The notes: a model not told the origin generated them from the letters alone. Counted from the stretch's first letter, positions 16,969-25,625 are shown. The stretch is 53,450 nt of DNA from DASZGI01 sp035938995 (GCF_035938995.1 NZ_DASZGI010000223.1:1-53450); one strand, 5' to 3'. Numbers and translations are program-made.

Positions 16969-18675
16969 GTGCGCATCCCGACGATCGCTGTATTGACCGG
17001 CCCGCAGCCGGTGGACGGCGACGGTCAGTTGAAGGCCGACCTGTCGGCCATCGGGGCGACCGTGATCGAGGCGGACGGGCCGGCGGCCGCGGCCCGGGCG
17101 GTGGCCAGCGCGTCGGCCGCCGGACGGGTCGCGCTGGTGGACCGCCGATTGGTCGCGCACCAGCACGCGCTGCGGCTGGCGATCGAGGATCCGCGCTGGT
17201 CGGCCGCGCACTGCACCGGCGTGCTCACCGTCTCCGGGGCGGCACGCGAACTGCTGGCGGGTCATCTGCGCGCGCTCCCAGACCTGACCGGGCACCGGGT
17301 GGAAGGGGTTTCCCCGGCGGCGCGGCTGACGGCCCCGCGCCCGCTGGTTCCGGACGATCTGGCGGCCCGCCTGCCCGAGTCGGTGCGGCTGCACGAGGTG
17401 CGGCTGCCCGTGGGTCTCGTGGCGACGCTCGTGGACGCACCGCTCGCCGCCCGTAAGAGTGCTTATGCGGACATCGCCGCGGTCAGCGACGAGACGGTTC
17501 GGCTGCGCGAGTCGGTCAAGGCGGACGACGGCTTGTTCGCCACGCTCTTCGTATCGTCGTACTCGCGGCATCTCGCCCGTTGGTGCGCGCGTCACGGAAT
17601 GAGCCCCAACACGGTCACGGTGCTGTCCCTGCTGGTCGCGCTCGTCGGCGCCGTGACCGCGGCGACCGGCACGCGTGCGGGGTACGTGATTGCCGCCGTC
17701 GCGCTTTACCTCTCCTTCGTGCTGGACTGCACCGACGGCCAGCTCGCCCGCTACTCCCTCAACTTCTCCCGGATCGGCTCGTGGCTCGATGCCACCTTCG
17801 ACCGGGCCAAGGAGTACGCCGTGTACGCCGGGCTCGCGCTCGGCTCCGCCCGGCATGGCGACGACGTCTGGCTGCTCGCCGCCGTCGCGATGGCCCTGCA
17901 GACGCTGCGCCACCACATCGACTTCGCCTTCCACGAGGCGCAGCGGGGGCAGCCGGCACCTTCGGCGCGCCGCGGAGAAGCAACGCAGAGCCCTGCCACC
18001 GAAGCGCGCCAGGACCCTCCTGCGAAGAACCTCGGCTACTGGGCCCGCAAGGTCGTCATCCTGCCGATCGGCGAGCGGTGGGCCCTGATCGCGCTGCTCA
18101 CCGCGCTGACGAGCCCGCGTACCACCTTCACGGTCCTGATCGCGTGGGGCGCGGTCGCTGCCGCGTACACCACGGCCGGGCGAGTCGTTCGCGCGCGGCG
18201 GTCGGCGCCGCCGCCCACCGATGAGGCGCTCGCAGGATTGTTCGCCATGTCCGACATCGCCGCCGCGCCGATCGCCGAGCGGCGGCGCCTGGCCACGCCG
18301 CTGGGTTGGCTGATCCCGCCGAGCTACCACGGCCTCGAATACGCGCTGGCCATCGCGGTAGCTTCCCAGGTCCACCACGCGCTGCCCGCGGCCTTCGCGT
18401 ACTTGGCCGCCGTGATCTACCACCACTACGACGTGGTCTACCGGATCCGCGCCGGCGCCTCCGCGCCGCGGTGGCTGACGATCGCCGGCTGCTTCGGCTT
18501 CGAGGGACGCGTGATCGTCCTCGCCGTCGCCGGGCTTTTCCTCGGCGGTTCGGCTCACCACGCCCTGATCCCGGCGCTGCTCGTGCTCACCGGTTATCTG
18601 TGGGTGCTCTTCCTCGGCGAGTCGATCCGCTTCTGGAGCCGCCCGGCCACGCCCGCTCTTCCAGCCGACGTCTGA
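16969..18675 (+). CDS. CDP-alcohol phosphotransferase with extra N- and C-terminal domains
   Basis: The 568-residue protein has a soluble N-terminal part (about 1-190), an intact CDP-alcohol phosphotransferase motif D253xxD256-G257xxA260-R261, G270, D274, D278 within a membrane domain, and a further membrane region (about 345-560). The C-terminal part resembles a domain seen in other actinobacteria (DUF5941 in my recollection). The N-terminal part (IAVLTGPQP, VALVDRRLVAHQHAL) might be a degenerate nucleotidyltransferase; this is weak inference. Unlike the paralogue at 8917-9684, all four acidic residues are kept. GTG 16969 has GAGAGAGG nine bases upstream. It is divergent from the TagF-like gene and likely makes the lipid- or polyol-linked precursor of the same polymer. 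Confidence 0.78.
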   Translation: MRIPTIAVLTGPQPVDGDGQLKADLSAIGATVIEADGPAAAARAVASASAAGRVALVDRRLVAHQHALRLAIEDPRWSAAHCTGVLTVSGAARELLAGHLRALPDLTGHRVEGVSPAARLTAPRPLVPDDLAARLPESVRLHEVRLPVGLVATLVDAPLAARKSAYADIAAVSDETVRLRESVKADDGLFATLFVSSYSRHLARWCARHGMSPNTVTVLSLLVALVGAVTAATGTRAGYVIAAVALYLSFVLDCTDGQLARYSLNFSRIGSWLDATFDRAKEYAVYAGLALGSARHGDDVWLLAAVAMALQTLRHHIDFAFHEAQRGQPAPSARRGEATQSPATEARQDPPAKNLGYWARKVVILPIGERWALIALLTALTSPRTTFTVLIAWGAVAAAYTTAGRVVRARRSAPPPTDEALAGLFAMSDIAAAPIAERRRLATPLGWLIPPSYHGLEYALAIAVASQVHHALPAAFAYLAAVIYHHYDVVYRIRAGASAPRWLTIAGCFGFEGRVIVLAVAGLFLGGSAHHALIPALLVLTGYLWVLFLGESIRFWSRPATPALPADV

Positions 18676-18767
18676 CTGCACGTCGTAACCGCACGTCGCG
18701 CGTCCGTGGCAAGGTCTTTGCGCGAAGTGCCTTGCCCGGTCCGCGCGCCGCTGGGTAGCCTCGGCCG

Positions 18768-19910
18768 GTGACCGACAACCACGGGGACTCGTCCGATTCC
18801 TCGCAGGAACCTGACGACCCGTTCGACATCGTCCTCGACGAGGACTTCGTCAAGGCGGCCACGACGAAGGAGCCGTCGGCGCGGGCCCGCGAGCTGAACG
18901 CGCGGTGGTCCGAGCAGCCGCCGGAGTCCACGGGCCGGCGCAGCGACACGCCCGACCCGTCGGGTGAGGCTGATCCGTGGGCGGAGCAGGACCGGCCCGC
19001 GCGCCGGGCGCAGCGCGTCTGGGTCCGGAACCTCGTGCTGATCTTGGCGGTCGCCACCGTCGTGGGGTATCTCGTCTACCCGCGGCACGGCAAGGCCCCG
19101 CTGACCGAGACAGCACCGACCGGGACCGCCCGGCCGGGCCCGACGCCGTCGCCCTCGTTCACGAATCCGGACGACCAGTACTTCGCCGACTCGCCCGCGC
19201 TCTCGTGGGCGGACAACGACGCCGGGATCGTCGTCCCCGCCGCCACCGCCGTGGGCTCCCCCGCGACGGGCGTCTTCCCGGCGGGCGAGGTCGCGCTCGG
19301 CTACGACGGGCTGCGGCAGCTGCTCATCGCCGGCAATCTCGACCCCGCGGTCCTCAGCGGCGGCCCGGTCACCGACTTCACCCAGCTCCTCGACTCGCGG
19401 AACCACCTGTCCGAGGAGCTGACCAAGTGGATCTCGCACCCGGGGGCCGGGGCGAACGCGATCGACGTGGTCACCCGGTTCAATCCCACCACGACGCGGC
19501 TGCTCGGCCGCACGGTGAAGGTCCGGGGCGCCATGACCGCCGGGATCGACAAGAACGGCGACCTCACGGTCGACGGCGACTACGAGTTCGTCTACGCGGT
19601 CGGTCCCGGCAACGGCGCGGGACGCCCCTCGCGGGCTGTGGTGCACCGGGTCTACGTGCTCGAAGTGGCGACTCCGACGGGGTTCGCCGCGCAAAACGGC
19701 AAGTACCTGATGTCGAACTACGCCTCGGACATAGCGAACACCGCCTGCAACACCTACAACGGCTACATCAACCCGGCCTTCGGCACGGGCGGCGGGAGCT
19801 CCGGCCGTATGGTGGACCCGTACGCCTCGACCAACCTGCTGGCAGGCTCCGCATCGCCAAGCCCGACGGCAACCGCATCACCCCCGTGCGGCACCGCCTC
19901 GAGGCTCTGA
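18768..19910 (+). CDS. Single-pass membrane protein of unknown function
   Basis: The 380-residue product has an acidic cytoplasmic N-terminus (about 1-80, PDDPFDIVLDEDFV), one membrane helix (LVLILAVATVVGYLV, about 88-102), a Thr/Pro linker and an extracytoplasmic domain. The latter contains NTACNTYNGY and a Thr/Ser/Pro-rich tail with a second cysteine. I do not recognise the domain. It follows the CDP-alcohol phosphotransferase gene after 92 bases on the same strand. Its last 148 bases overlap the 3' end of the convergent histidine kinase gene. Similar single-pass proteins sit near wall genes in streptomycetes, so an envelope role is plausible but not shown. The start is GTG 18768. Confidence 0.72.
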   Translation: MTDNHGDSSDSSQEPDDPFDIVLDEDFVKAATTKEPSARARELNARWSEQPPESTGRRSDTPDPSGEADPWAEQDRPARRAQRVWVRNLVLILAVATVVGYLVYPRHGKAPLTETAPTGTARPGPTPSPSFTNPDDQYFADSPALSWADNDAGIVVPAATAVGSPATGVFPAGEVALGYDGLRQLLIAGNLDPAVLSGGPVTDFTQLLDSRNHLSEELTKWISHPGAGANAIDVVTRFNPTTTRLLGRTVKVRGAMTAGIDKNGDLTVDGDYEFVYAVGPGNGAGRPSRAVVHRVYVLEVATPTGFAAQNGKYLMSNYASDIANTACNTYNGYINPAFGTGGGSSGRMVDPYASTNLLAGSASPSPTATASPPCGTASRL

Positions 19911-21346
19911 TCAGGCGCGAGGGGTAGGGAAAGGCTCAGCACCGCGCCGCCGCCGGGATCGTTCGCGGCGGTGACCGCTCCCCCGTGCGACTCGGCGACC
20001 TGCGCCACGATGGCCAGCCCGAGGCCTGAGCCGGGCCGGTCACGCATCGAGGCGGCCCGGTAGAACCGGTTGAACACGTGCGGGAGATCCGCCTCGAGGA
20101 TTCCCGGGCCGTCGTCGCGTACGGTCAGGGTCCCGCCCTTCAGCTTGATCTCGACCAGGCCCGTTCCGCCGGAGAACTTGGCGGCGTTGTCGACCAGGTT
20201 CGCCATGGCGCGCTGAAGCCGGTCCGGTACGCCCGCCACCACGCACGGCTCGGCGGTGAAAGCGAACTCGACGCCGGACCACAGCAGCCGTGCCCGTTCG
20301 ACGACGCGGTCGGCGAGTTCGTCCCAGCGGAACAGCTCGACCGACTCCGGAGGCTCCTCCCCGCGCGCCAGCTCCACCGTGTCGGCCACGAGGGCGGTCA
20401 GATCGTCGATGCCGACCAGCACGGACGCGATCAGCCGCTCGCGGTCGTCCGGCTCCAGCAGCTCGATCTTGCGCAGCACCTCGACGTTCGTGCGCAGCGA
20501 GGTCAGCGGCGTGCGCAGCTCGTGCGAGGCGTCGGCGACCAGCTGGCGCTGCCGCTCGGTCGAGTCCTGTACCGCGCCGAGCATCGCGTTGAAGCTGGTC
20601 GCCAGGCGCCCGAGCTCGTCCCGTTCGGCGCGGTCGCCCGGGTCGATCCGGTGGGCCAGATCGCGGGTGCGCGCGATCCGCTCGGCCGCCGCGGTCAGCT
20701 GGCCGACCGGGCGCAGCGCGGTCCGGGTGACCCACCAACCGAGCACAGCCGCGAGCAGGATGCCGGCGGCCCCGACGGCGAGAAGCTCCAGGCCGAGCCG
20801 GCTGAGCTGGTCGTCTATGGAGGTGAGCGGGACCGCGACCTGGATCGCCGAACCCTTGCTCAGCGGCGCGGTCACCATGCGCACGTGCACGCCCTGGAGG
20901 TAGATGCTGCGGGTGACCTCCGGCGCGGTCCCCGCGGCGACGGCCTTGTCCACGTTGTCCACCGGCAACGCGACCGTCTGGTCCGGCGGCTGTGAAGTCT
21001 TTCCGCTCGCGCTCACCGACTGGATGTAACCGACGGTGTCGCCGAACCGATGGTGCGGGCCGTTGAGGAAGCCCTGCCCGGTATGGCCGGCCTGGGAGCC
21101 GTTCGGAAGACGGTTACCCAATCCGCCGCTCGCGTTGAACTTCTGGATGTTCTGCACCTGGCGGCCCAGCTGGTTGTCGATACCGCCGAACAGTTCCGCG
21201 CGCACCGCGAGGTAGGCGAACAGCACACCCGCGCCTATGCCGAGCGAAACTGCCAGCGTCGCGGCCAGGGTGATCCTGGTGCGCAGTTTGAGGCTTCGCA
21301 TCCGGCGCAGCGCATGGCGCAGACGCGTGGCTCCCGACGAGGTCAT
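19763..21346 (-). CDS. Sensor histidine kinase, MprB-like
   Basis: The 527-residue kinase has two membrane helices (about 26-48 and 186-206) around an extracytoplasmic sensor with little similarity to anything I know. A HAMP domain follows (about 207-260), then HisKA with phospho-acceptor His275 in ADASHELRTPLTSLR and a HATPase domain with N-box NLVDNAAKF, DDGPGI and GSGLGLAIV. After the HATPase domain about 45 extra residues, rich in Pro and Ala, run into the convergent neighbouring gene. It follows the response regulator gene by four bases, so the pair is one two-component system. The stimulus is unknown; the downstream MacAB-type operon on the other side is a possible target. Confidence 0.88.
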   Translation of the reverse strand: MTSSGATRLRHALRRMRSLKLRTRITLAATLAVSLGIGAGVLFAYLAVRAELFGGIDNQLGRQVQNIQKFNASGGLGNRLPNGSQAGHTGQGFLNGPHHRFGDTVGYIQSVSASGKTSQPPDQTVALPVDNVDKAVAAGTAPEVTRSIYLQGVHVRMVTAPLSKGSAIQVAVPLTSIDDQLSRLGLELLAVGAAGILLAAVLGWWVTRTALRPVGQLTAAAERIARTRDLAHRIDPGDRAERDELGRLATSFNAMLGAVQDSTERQRQLVADASHELRTPLTSLRTNVEVLRKIELLEPDDRERLIASVLVGIDDLTALVADTVELARGEEPPESVELFRWDELADRVVERARLLWSGVEFAFTAEPCVVAGVPDRLQRAMANLVDNAAKFSGGTGLVEIKLKGGTLTVRDDGPGILEADLPHVFNRFYRAASMRDRPGSGLGLAIVAQVAESHGGAVTAANDPGGGAVLSLSLPLAPDQSLEAVPHGGDAVAVGLGDAEPASRLVEAYGSTIRPELPPPVPKAGLM

Positions 21347-21350
21347 GGCC

Positions 21351-22058
21351 TCACGTCCGTCCCTCGCGGATGGTGTACCCGACGCCGCGCACGGTCTGGA
21401 TGACCCGCGGCGCGCCGCCGACCTCAGTCTTGCGCCGCAGCGTGGAGACGAAGACCTCCAGCGAGTTCGAGCCGGGACCGAAGTCGTACCCCCAGATCCG
21501 GTCGATGATCAGATCCCGGGTGACCACCCGGCCGGCGTTGCGCAGCAGCAACTCGAGCAGCTCGAACTCGGTCTTGGTCAGGTCCGCCCGGCTGTCCCCG
21601 CGCACGACCTGGCGGGCCGCGACGTCCAGGGCGAGATCGCCGCAGGCGAGCATCTCCGGCTCCGGCGGCGAGCTGGCCGCCGCCCGCCGCAGCAGCGCGT
21701 TCACCCGAGCGACCAGCTCGACCAGGGCGAACGGCTTGACGAGGTAGTCGTCGGCGCCGGCGTTCAGCCCGAATACCCGGTCGGCGATCGCGTCGCGGGC
21801 GGTGAGCATCAGGATCGGCGTGCGGTCCTCGGCGGCACGCAGCGCCCGCGCCACCGCGAGGCCGTCCACGCCCGGCATGGCGACGTCCAGGATCAGCGCG
21901 TCGGGTGTGGCCTCGCGCACGGCGTCCAGCGCGGCGGCGCCGTCTGCGGCCAGAGTGACCGAGAAGCCCTCGAGTTTCAGCGCACGACCGAGCGCCTCGC
22001 GGACCTCGCTGTCGTCGTCCACGACTAGGAGCCGCGCGCCGCTGCTGCTCGCCGCCAT
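21351..22058 (-). CDS. OmpR-family response regulator, MprA-like
   Basis: The 235-residue regulator has a receiver domain with acidic pocket D14/D15, phospho-acceptor Asp58 in LILDVAMPG, T86 and K108 in YLVKPF. It is followed by a winged-helix DNA-binding domain (about 135-232; LTKTEFELLELLL, VRGVGYTIRE). The ribosome binding site GGGGGAGG sits five bases before ATG 22058 and is unusually strong. It is the first gene of the two-component operon. The upstream 160 bases contain a single DnaA-box-like sequence and a hairpin that ends the next operon. Confidence 0.9.
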   Translation of the reverse strand: MAASSSGARLLVVDDDSEVREALGRALKLEGFSVTLAADGAAALDAVREATPDALILDVAMPGVDGLAVARALRAAEDRTPILMLTARDAIADRVFGLNAGADDYLVKPFALVELVARVNALLRRAAASSPPEPEMLACGDLALDVAARQVVRGDSRADLTKTEFELLELLLRNAGRVVTRDLIIDRIWGYDFGPGSNSLEVFVSTLRRKTEVGGAPRVIQTVRGVGYTIREGRT

Positions 22059-22218
22059 CAGGGCCTCCCCCTTAAGTTCACCTTCGATTGTCGTACGGGT
22101 AAATCATCTCCCCGGTGACAAGGTTGGACAGAATTCCTGAAAACTGCCTTAGAGGTACACCCAGCCTGTGGATAACTGCCGCTTCGGGGCGTATTTGCAG
22201 CGTAGAGGGCAACGCCGC

Positions 22219-22252
22219 GCACCGGACGGGCAGCACGTGGCCCGTCCGGTGC
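22219..22252. terminator. Strong intrinsic terminator hairpin
   Basis: GCACCGGACGGG (22219-22230) is the perfect reverse complement of CCCGTCCGGTGC (22241-22252), with a 10-base loop. It lies just downstream of the lipoprotein gene that ends the leftward MacAB-type operon and upstream of the response regulator gene, so it should stop read-through from one operon into the other. Confidence 0.85.
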
Positions 22253-22282
22253 ATGCGGTCCGTAAACTCGCCGAGCGGCCGT

Positions 22283-22870
22283 TCAGCTGGTCGCCGACGG
22301 CGACGCGCTGCGGCTCGGCAGCAGCGGCGAGCAGACCTTGAGCGCCGCGACCACCTTCGGGTCGTTGGGGTCGAGGCCGCCGAGGTACCGGGAGCTGCCG
22401 CTGGCGGGGGCCGTCGGGCGGACGGTGGGCCGGGTGGTCGGGATCACCACGCCCTGCTGGCTCATGCAGTTGCGGAACGCGGTGAGCGCCGCGCCGCCCC
22501 CGCCGCCAAAGCCGCCGAAGCCCCCGCCGGCCGGCCGCAGCGATGCGCAGGCCTGCAGCGCCGCCTGCATCTGCGGGTTCGCGGTGAACCCGCCGCCGCC
22601 TCCACCGCCGAAGCCCCCGCCGCCGGTTCCGCCGGACGGCCTGCCCTGTCCCGGAGCCCGCGACGGCAGCGTGACGCCGTGCTGCGCGAGGCACGCGCGA
22701 TAGGCCGAGGCGTTGCTCGAGCTCGAGGCCGACGCCGCCGCGGCCGCGGGCGTGGTGCCCGACGTGCCGCCGCCCCCGCCGCCGCAGGCCGCCAACACGG
22801 CGCCCGCGACGATCGCGCCGGCCACCGCCACGACGGGCCTGGCCGATATCCGGATCATGTTCTTGTTCAT
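22283..22870 (-). CDS. Lipoprotein with an internal two-fold repeat, export-operon partner
   Basis: The 195-residue product has a lipoprotein signal with lipobox LAAC, Cys29. The mature part contains two similar units: AYRACLAQHGVTLP (57-69) with QAALQAC (102-108), and AFRNCMSQQGVVIP (131-144) with AALKVC (175-180). Each has a CxxxxG start and a second cysteine, linked by Gly/Phe-rich stretches. The four cysteines suggest two disulfide-closed modules outside the cell. It is the last gene of the operon that encodes the MacA/MacB-type exporter. I know of no named function; a substrate-capture or accessory role for the exporter is an inference from context. Confidence 0.75.
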   Translation of the reverse strand: MNKNMIRISARPVVAVAGAIVAGAVLAACGGGGGGTSGTTPAAAAASASSSSNASAYRACLAQHGVTLPSRAPGQGRPSGGTGGGGFGGGGGGGFTANPQMQAALQACASLRPAGGGFGGFGGGGGAALTAFRNCMSQQGVVIPTTRPTVRPTAPASGSSRYLGGLDPNDPKVVAALKVCSPLLPSRSASPSATS

Positions 22871-22883
22871 CGCGTGTCCACCG

Positions 22884-23555
22884 TCACTGGCCGGTCGAAG
22901 TGGTGTTGTTGGTCGTGCTGCCCGCGGTGATCGAGGTCGCGGTGACGTCGCCCTTGCCGTCGTTGCTGCCCGCGATCACCACCGTCTGGCCCGGCTTGAG
23001 CTGGGAGAGCGAGCCGGACTGGGCGATCGAGACGGCTGTCGAGCCGTTCGTGGTCACCGTGTAGACGCTGCCGTCCGCCGCGGTGACGTAGAGCGTGTTA
23101 CCGGTGACGACGGTCACCGTGCCGCTGACCGCGCTGGAGCCGGTCCCCGAACCGCTGCCCGTGCCGCCGAGTCCGCCGAACCCGCCTCGCCCGGTCCGGC
23201 CGGCGGCGCCCGTCCCGGTCCCACCGGTCCCGGTGCCGAACGCGGCGAAGTTGGCGCCGCCCCGGCTGGAGGAGCCGGCCGAGTGCTTCTCGACCAGCAC
23301 GCCGCCGAGGAACCCGCCGCACAGCAGGGCGGCGGCCACCAGGGCGGTGGTGATCTTCGGCAGCTTCAGCCGCGGCGGCCGGGCGGCGAGCGCGGTGCCG
23401 AGGTCGTCGACCCGCGGCGGGAGTGCCAGCAGGTCCGCGTCGGCGCCGCGCACCTCGAGCTCGCCGGGGAGCTCGTCCGCGTCCGGCTCCGCCAGGACCA
23501 GTTCCGCGGTCTCCGCGCCCGGGTCCACCGCGGTCTCTGTCTCTAGTTCACTCAT
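22884..23555 (-). CDS. Single-pass membrane protein with a C-terminal beta domain
   Basis: The 223-residue protein has an acidic cytoplasmic part (1-55), one membrane helix (about 69-88), a Gly/Ser/Thr-rich spacer (FAAFGTGTGG, RGGFGGLGG) and a C-terminal domain of about 80 residues. That domain (VSGTVTVVTGNTLYVT, LSQLKPGQTVVIAG) looks like an OB-fold or DUF5666-type beta barrel. ATG 23555 overlaps the stop of the MacB-like permease gene by eight bases. It is likely an extracytoplasmic partner of the MacAB-type exporter. A start five codons further upstream is possible but would overlap more. Confidence 0.72.
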   Translation of the reverse strand: MSELETETAVDPGAETAELVLAEPDADELPGELEVRGADADLLALPPRVDDLGTALAARPPRLKLPKITTALVAAALLCGGFLGGVLVEKHSAGSSSRGGANFAAFGTGTGGTGTGAAGRTGRGGFGGLGGTGSGSGTGSSAVSGTVTVVTGNTLYVTAADGSVYTVTTNGSTAVSIAQSGSLSQLKPGQTVVIAGSNDGKGDVTATSITAGSTTNNTTSTGQ

Positions 23556-24777
23556 GACGCAGCGCCTCAATCGGATGGAGTTTGGCGGCCCGGTTGGCCG
23601 GCAGCGAACCGAAAACCAGGCCGATCACGGCGGACACGCCGAAGGCGAGCAGGATGGAGCTGGGGACGAGCACCGGTTTGATGCCGTCGATCGTGAAGCG
23701 CGACCCGACCACCCCGGCGACCACCCCGAGCGCGCCGCCGACCACCGACAGCAGCACCGCCTCGATCAGGAACTGGCCGAGGATCGCGCCGCGCGGGGCG
23801 CCGAGGGCCTTGCGGATGCCGATCTCGCGAGTGCGCTCGGTGACCGTCACCAGCATGATGTTGGTGACCCCGATCCCGCCGACCAGCAGGGAGATCGCGG
23901 CGACCGCGGCGAGCAGGACGGTGAAGGTCTGCGTCGTGCTCTGCGCGGTGGACAGCAGCGAGGCCTCGTTGGTCACCGTGAAGTCCGCGTTGGTGGCGGT
24001 GTCGTGGTGCGCCTGGAGCAGGAGGTTGGTGACCTCGGCCTGGGCGGCGTTCGACTGGTCGGCCCCGGTGGCCTGCACCGCGATCTCGGACAGCGAGCCG
24101 AAACCGGTCAGGCTGTTCTGCACGGTGGTCAGCGGGGCGAGGGCGACGTTGTCCGGGTCGTTGAAGGTGCTGCCGCCGCCCTTGGCCACGAGCGTGCCGA
24201 TGACCGTGTAGGGGACGCCGCCGAGTTGGAGCGTCTTGCCGATCGGGTCGATGGTGCCGAACAGGTTGGTCACGACCGTCTGGCCGATCACCACGACCTT
24301 GCGGTCGTTGTTGACGTCGTCGGCGCTGAAGGAGGAGCCGGTCGCGATCTGGTCGTTGGAGATCGGCAGGTATGCCGGGTAGGTCCCGACCACCTGGTTG
24401 ATCGTCGTGGTGGCGCCGGCGTAGGTGGCCGTCCCTGAGGTGGAGGCGACCGGGGCGACCACGCCGACGTCCGGGTCCTGGTCCGAGGTGGCCAGCAGCT
24501 GCGCGTCGGCGACGGTGAGGTTGGTGGTCTGGCTCTGGGTGCCGGTGCGGCTGGCGGCGGCCCGGCCGAAGCCGCCGGCCTGCCGGGTGACCGTGAGCAG
24601 GTTCGAGCCGAGGTTGGAGATGCGCGCTTGCACCGCCGCACCGCTGCCCTGGCCGACCGCTATCAGCAGGATCACCGCGCCGACGCCGATCAGGATGCCG
24701 AGCGTGGTCAGCCCCGAGCGCAGCTTGTTCGCCCGCAGTCCGCGGATGGCGAACCGGAAGACCTCGATGACGCGCAT
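23548..24777 (-). CDS. MacB-type ABC permease (FtsX/MacB family)
   Basis: The 409-residue permease has the classic layout: a helix near the N-terminus (about 22-44, ILIGVGAVILLIAVGQGSGA), a large extracytoplasmic domain (about 45-280) and three C-terminal helices, ending in the FtsX motif GIGVTNIMLVTVTERTREIGIRKALGA (given here as one motif in parts: NIMLVTVTERTREIG, RKALGA). ATG 24777 shares one base with the stop of the ATPase gene. With the upstream ATPase and adaptor it forms a tripartite-like export or signalling system. In Gram-positive bacteria such systems export peptides, lipids or lipoproteins; the substrate here is unknown. Confidence 0.88.
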   Translation of the reverse strand: MRVIEVFRFAIRGLRANKLRSGLTTLGILIGVGAVILLIAVGQGSGAAVQARISNLGSNLLTVTRQAGGFGRAAASRTGTQSQTTNLTVADAQLLATSDQDPDVGVVAPVASTSGTATYAGATTTINQVVGTYPAYLPISNDQIATGSSFSADDVNNDRKVVVIGQTVVTNLFGTIDPIGKTLQLGGVPYTVIGTLVAKGGGSTFNDPDNVALAPLTTVQNSLTGFGSLSEIAVQATGADQSNAAQAEVTNLLLQAHHDTATNADFTVTNEASLLSTAQSTTQTFTVLLAAVAAISLLVGGIGVTNIMLVTVTERTREIGIRKALGAPRGAILGQFLIEAVLLSVVGGALGVVAGVVGSRFTIDGIKPVLVPSSILLAFGVSAVIGLVFGSLPANRAAKLHPIEALRHE

Positions 24778-25625
24778 CAGGAGCCAGCCTTCCGGATCGC
24801 ATGGCCCTCGGCCGCGTGCCGGGCCTGGTTGTTGTACGCCTCGGGGTTCCGGGTGGCCATCCGGGGCGGCAGGCCGTCGGCCGGGGAGAGCCTGGTGTCC
24901 TCCACGATCAGGCCGTCGACCAGGCGGATAGCCCGCTTGGCGTGCGCCGCGATGTCCTCCTCATGGGTGATGAGCACGATCGTGCGGCCGGTCGCGTTCA
25001 ACTGGTCGAAGAGGGACATGACCTCGTAGCTCGAATGGGTGTCGAGGTTTCCGGTCGGCTCGTCGGCCAGCACCAGAGAGGGCGCGGTCACCAGGGCGCG
25101 GGCGACCGCGACGCGCTGCTGCTGACCGCCGGACAGCTGGTTGGGGTGGTGGTCGATCCGGTCGCCGAGGCCGACCAGGTTCAGCGCGGCCAGGGCCCGG
25201 CGCCGCCGCTCGATCTTGTGCACGCCGCCGTAGACCAGCGGCAGCTCGACGTTCTCGAACGCGGTGGTGCGGGCGAGCAGGTTGAAGGACTGGAAGACGA
25301 AGCCGATCTTGCGGTTGCGCACGAGCGAGAGCTGGCGCTCGTCGAGGTCCGCGATGGCGATCCCGTCCAGCAGGTACTCGCCGGAGGTGGGCACGTCCAG
25401 GCAGCCGACGATGTTCATGAGGGTGGACTTGCCGGAGCCGGACGCGCCCATGACCGCGACGTAGTCGCCGTGCGGGACGTCGAGGTCGATGCCGCGCAGG
25501 GCGTGCACGGCGGCGTCCCCGTCGCCGTAGACCTTCCGCAGGCCGTTGATCCAGACCGCGCTCGGCCGGACCGGCTTGACCTGCGTGACGGCGGTGGTGT
25601 CGTCGTCGGCCGAGAAGACGCTCAC
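24777..25625 (-). CDS. MacB-type ABC transporter ATPase
   Basis: The 282-residue ATPase has Walker A GASGSGKST, Q-loop FVFQSFNLL, signature LSGGQQQR, Walker B LVLADEPTGNLD and H-loop LITHEE, all typical of the MacB/LolD group. GTG 25625 overlaps the stop of the adaptor gene by four bases (GTGA). The N-terminus before IWINGLRKVYGDG is short. It energises the permease encoded immediately downstream. The frame remains open far upstream, but that part is antisense to the adaptor gene and is not real. Confidence 0.9.
   Translation of the reverse strand: MSVFSADDDTTAVTQVKPVRPSAVWINGLRKVYGDGDAAVHALRGIDLDVPHGDYVAVMGASGSGKSTLMNIVGCLDVPTSGEYLLDGIAIADLDERQLSLVRNRKIGFVFQSFNLLARTTAFENVELPLVYGGVHKIERRRRALAALNLVGLGDRIDHHPNQLSGGQQQRVAVARALVTAPSLVLADEPTGNLDTHSSYEVMSLFDQLNATGRTIVLITHEEDIAAHAKRAIRLVDGLIVEDTRLSPADGLPPRMATRNPEAYNNQARHAAEGHAIRKAGS

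Noticed and set aside
16840..18681. Extension of the TagF-like frame to a 1586-residue protein
   Set aside because: The extra part is antisense to the CDP-alcohol phosphotransferase gene, and GTG 16839 has a good ribosome binding site with the GT2 fold starting after it.
22167..22175. DnaA box TGTGGATAA
   Set aside because: A single perfect box without a cluster, an AT-rich region or origin genes; not an origin of replication.
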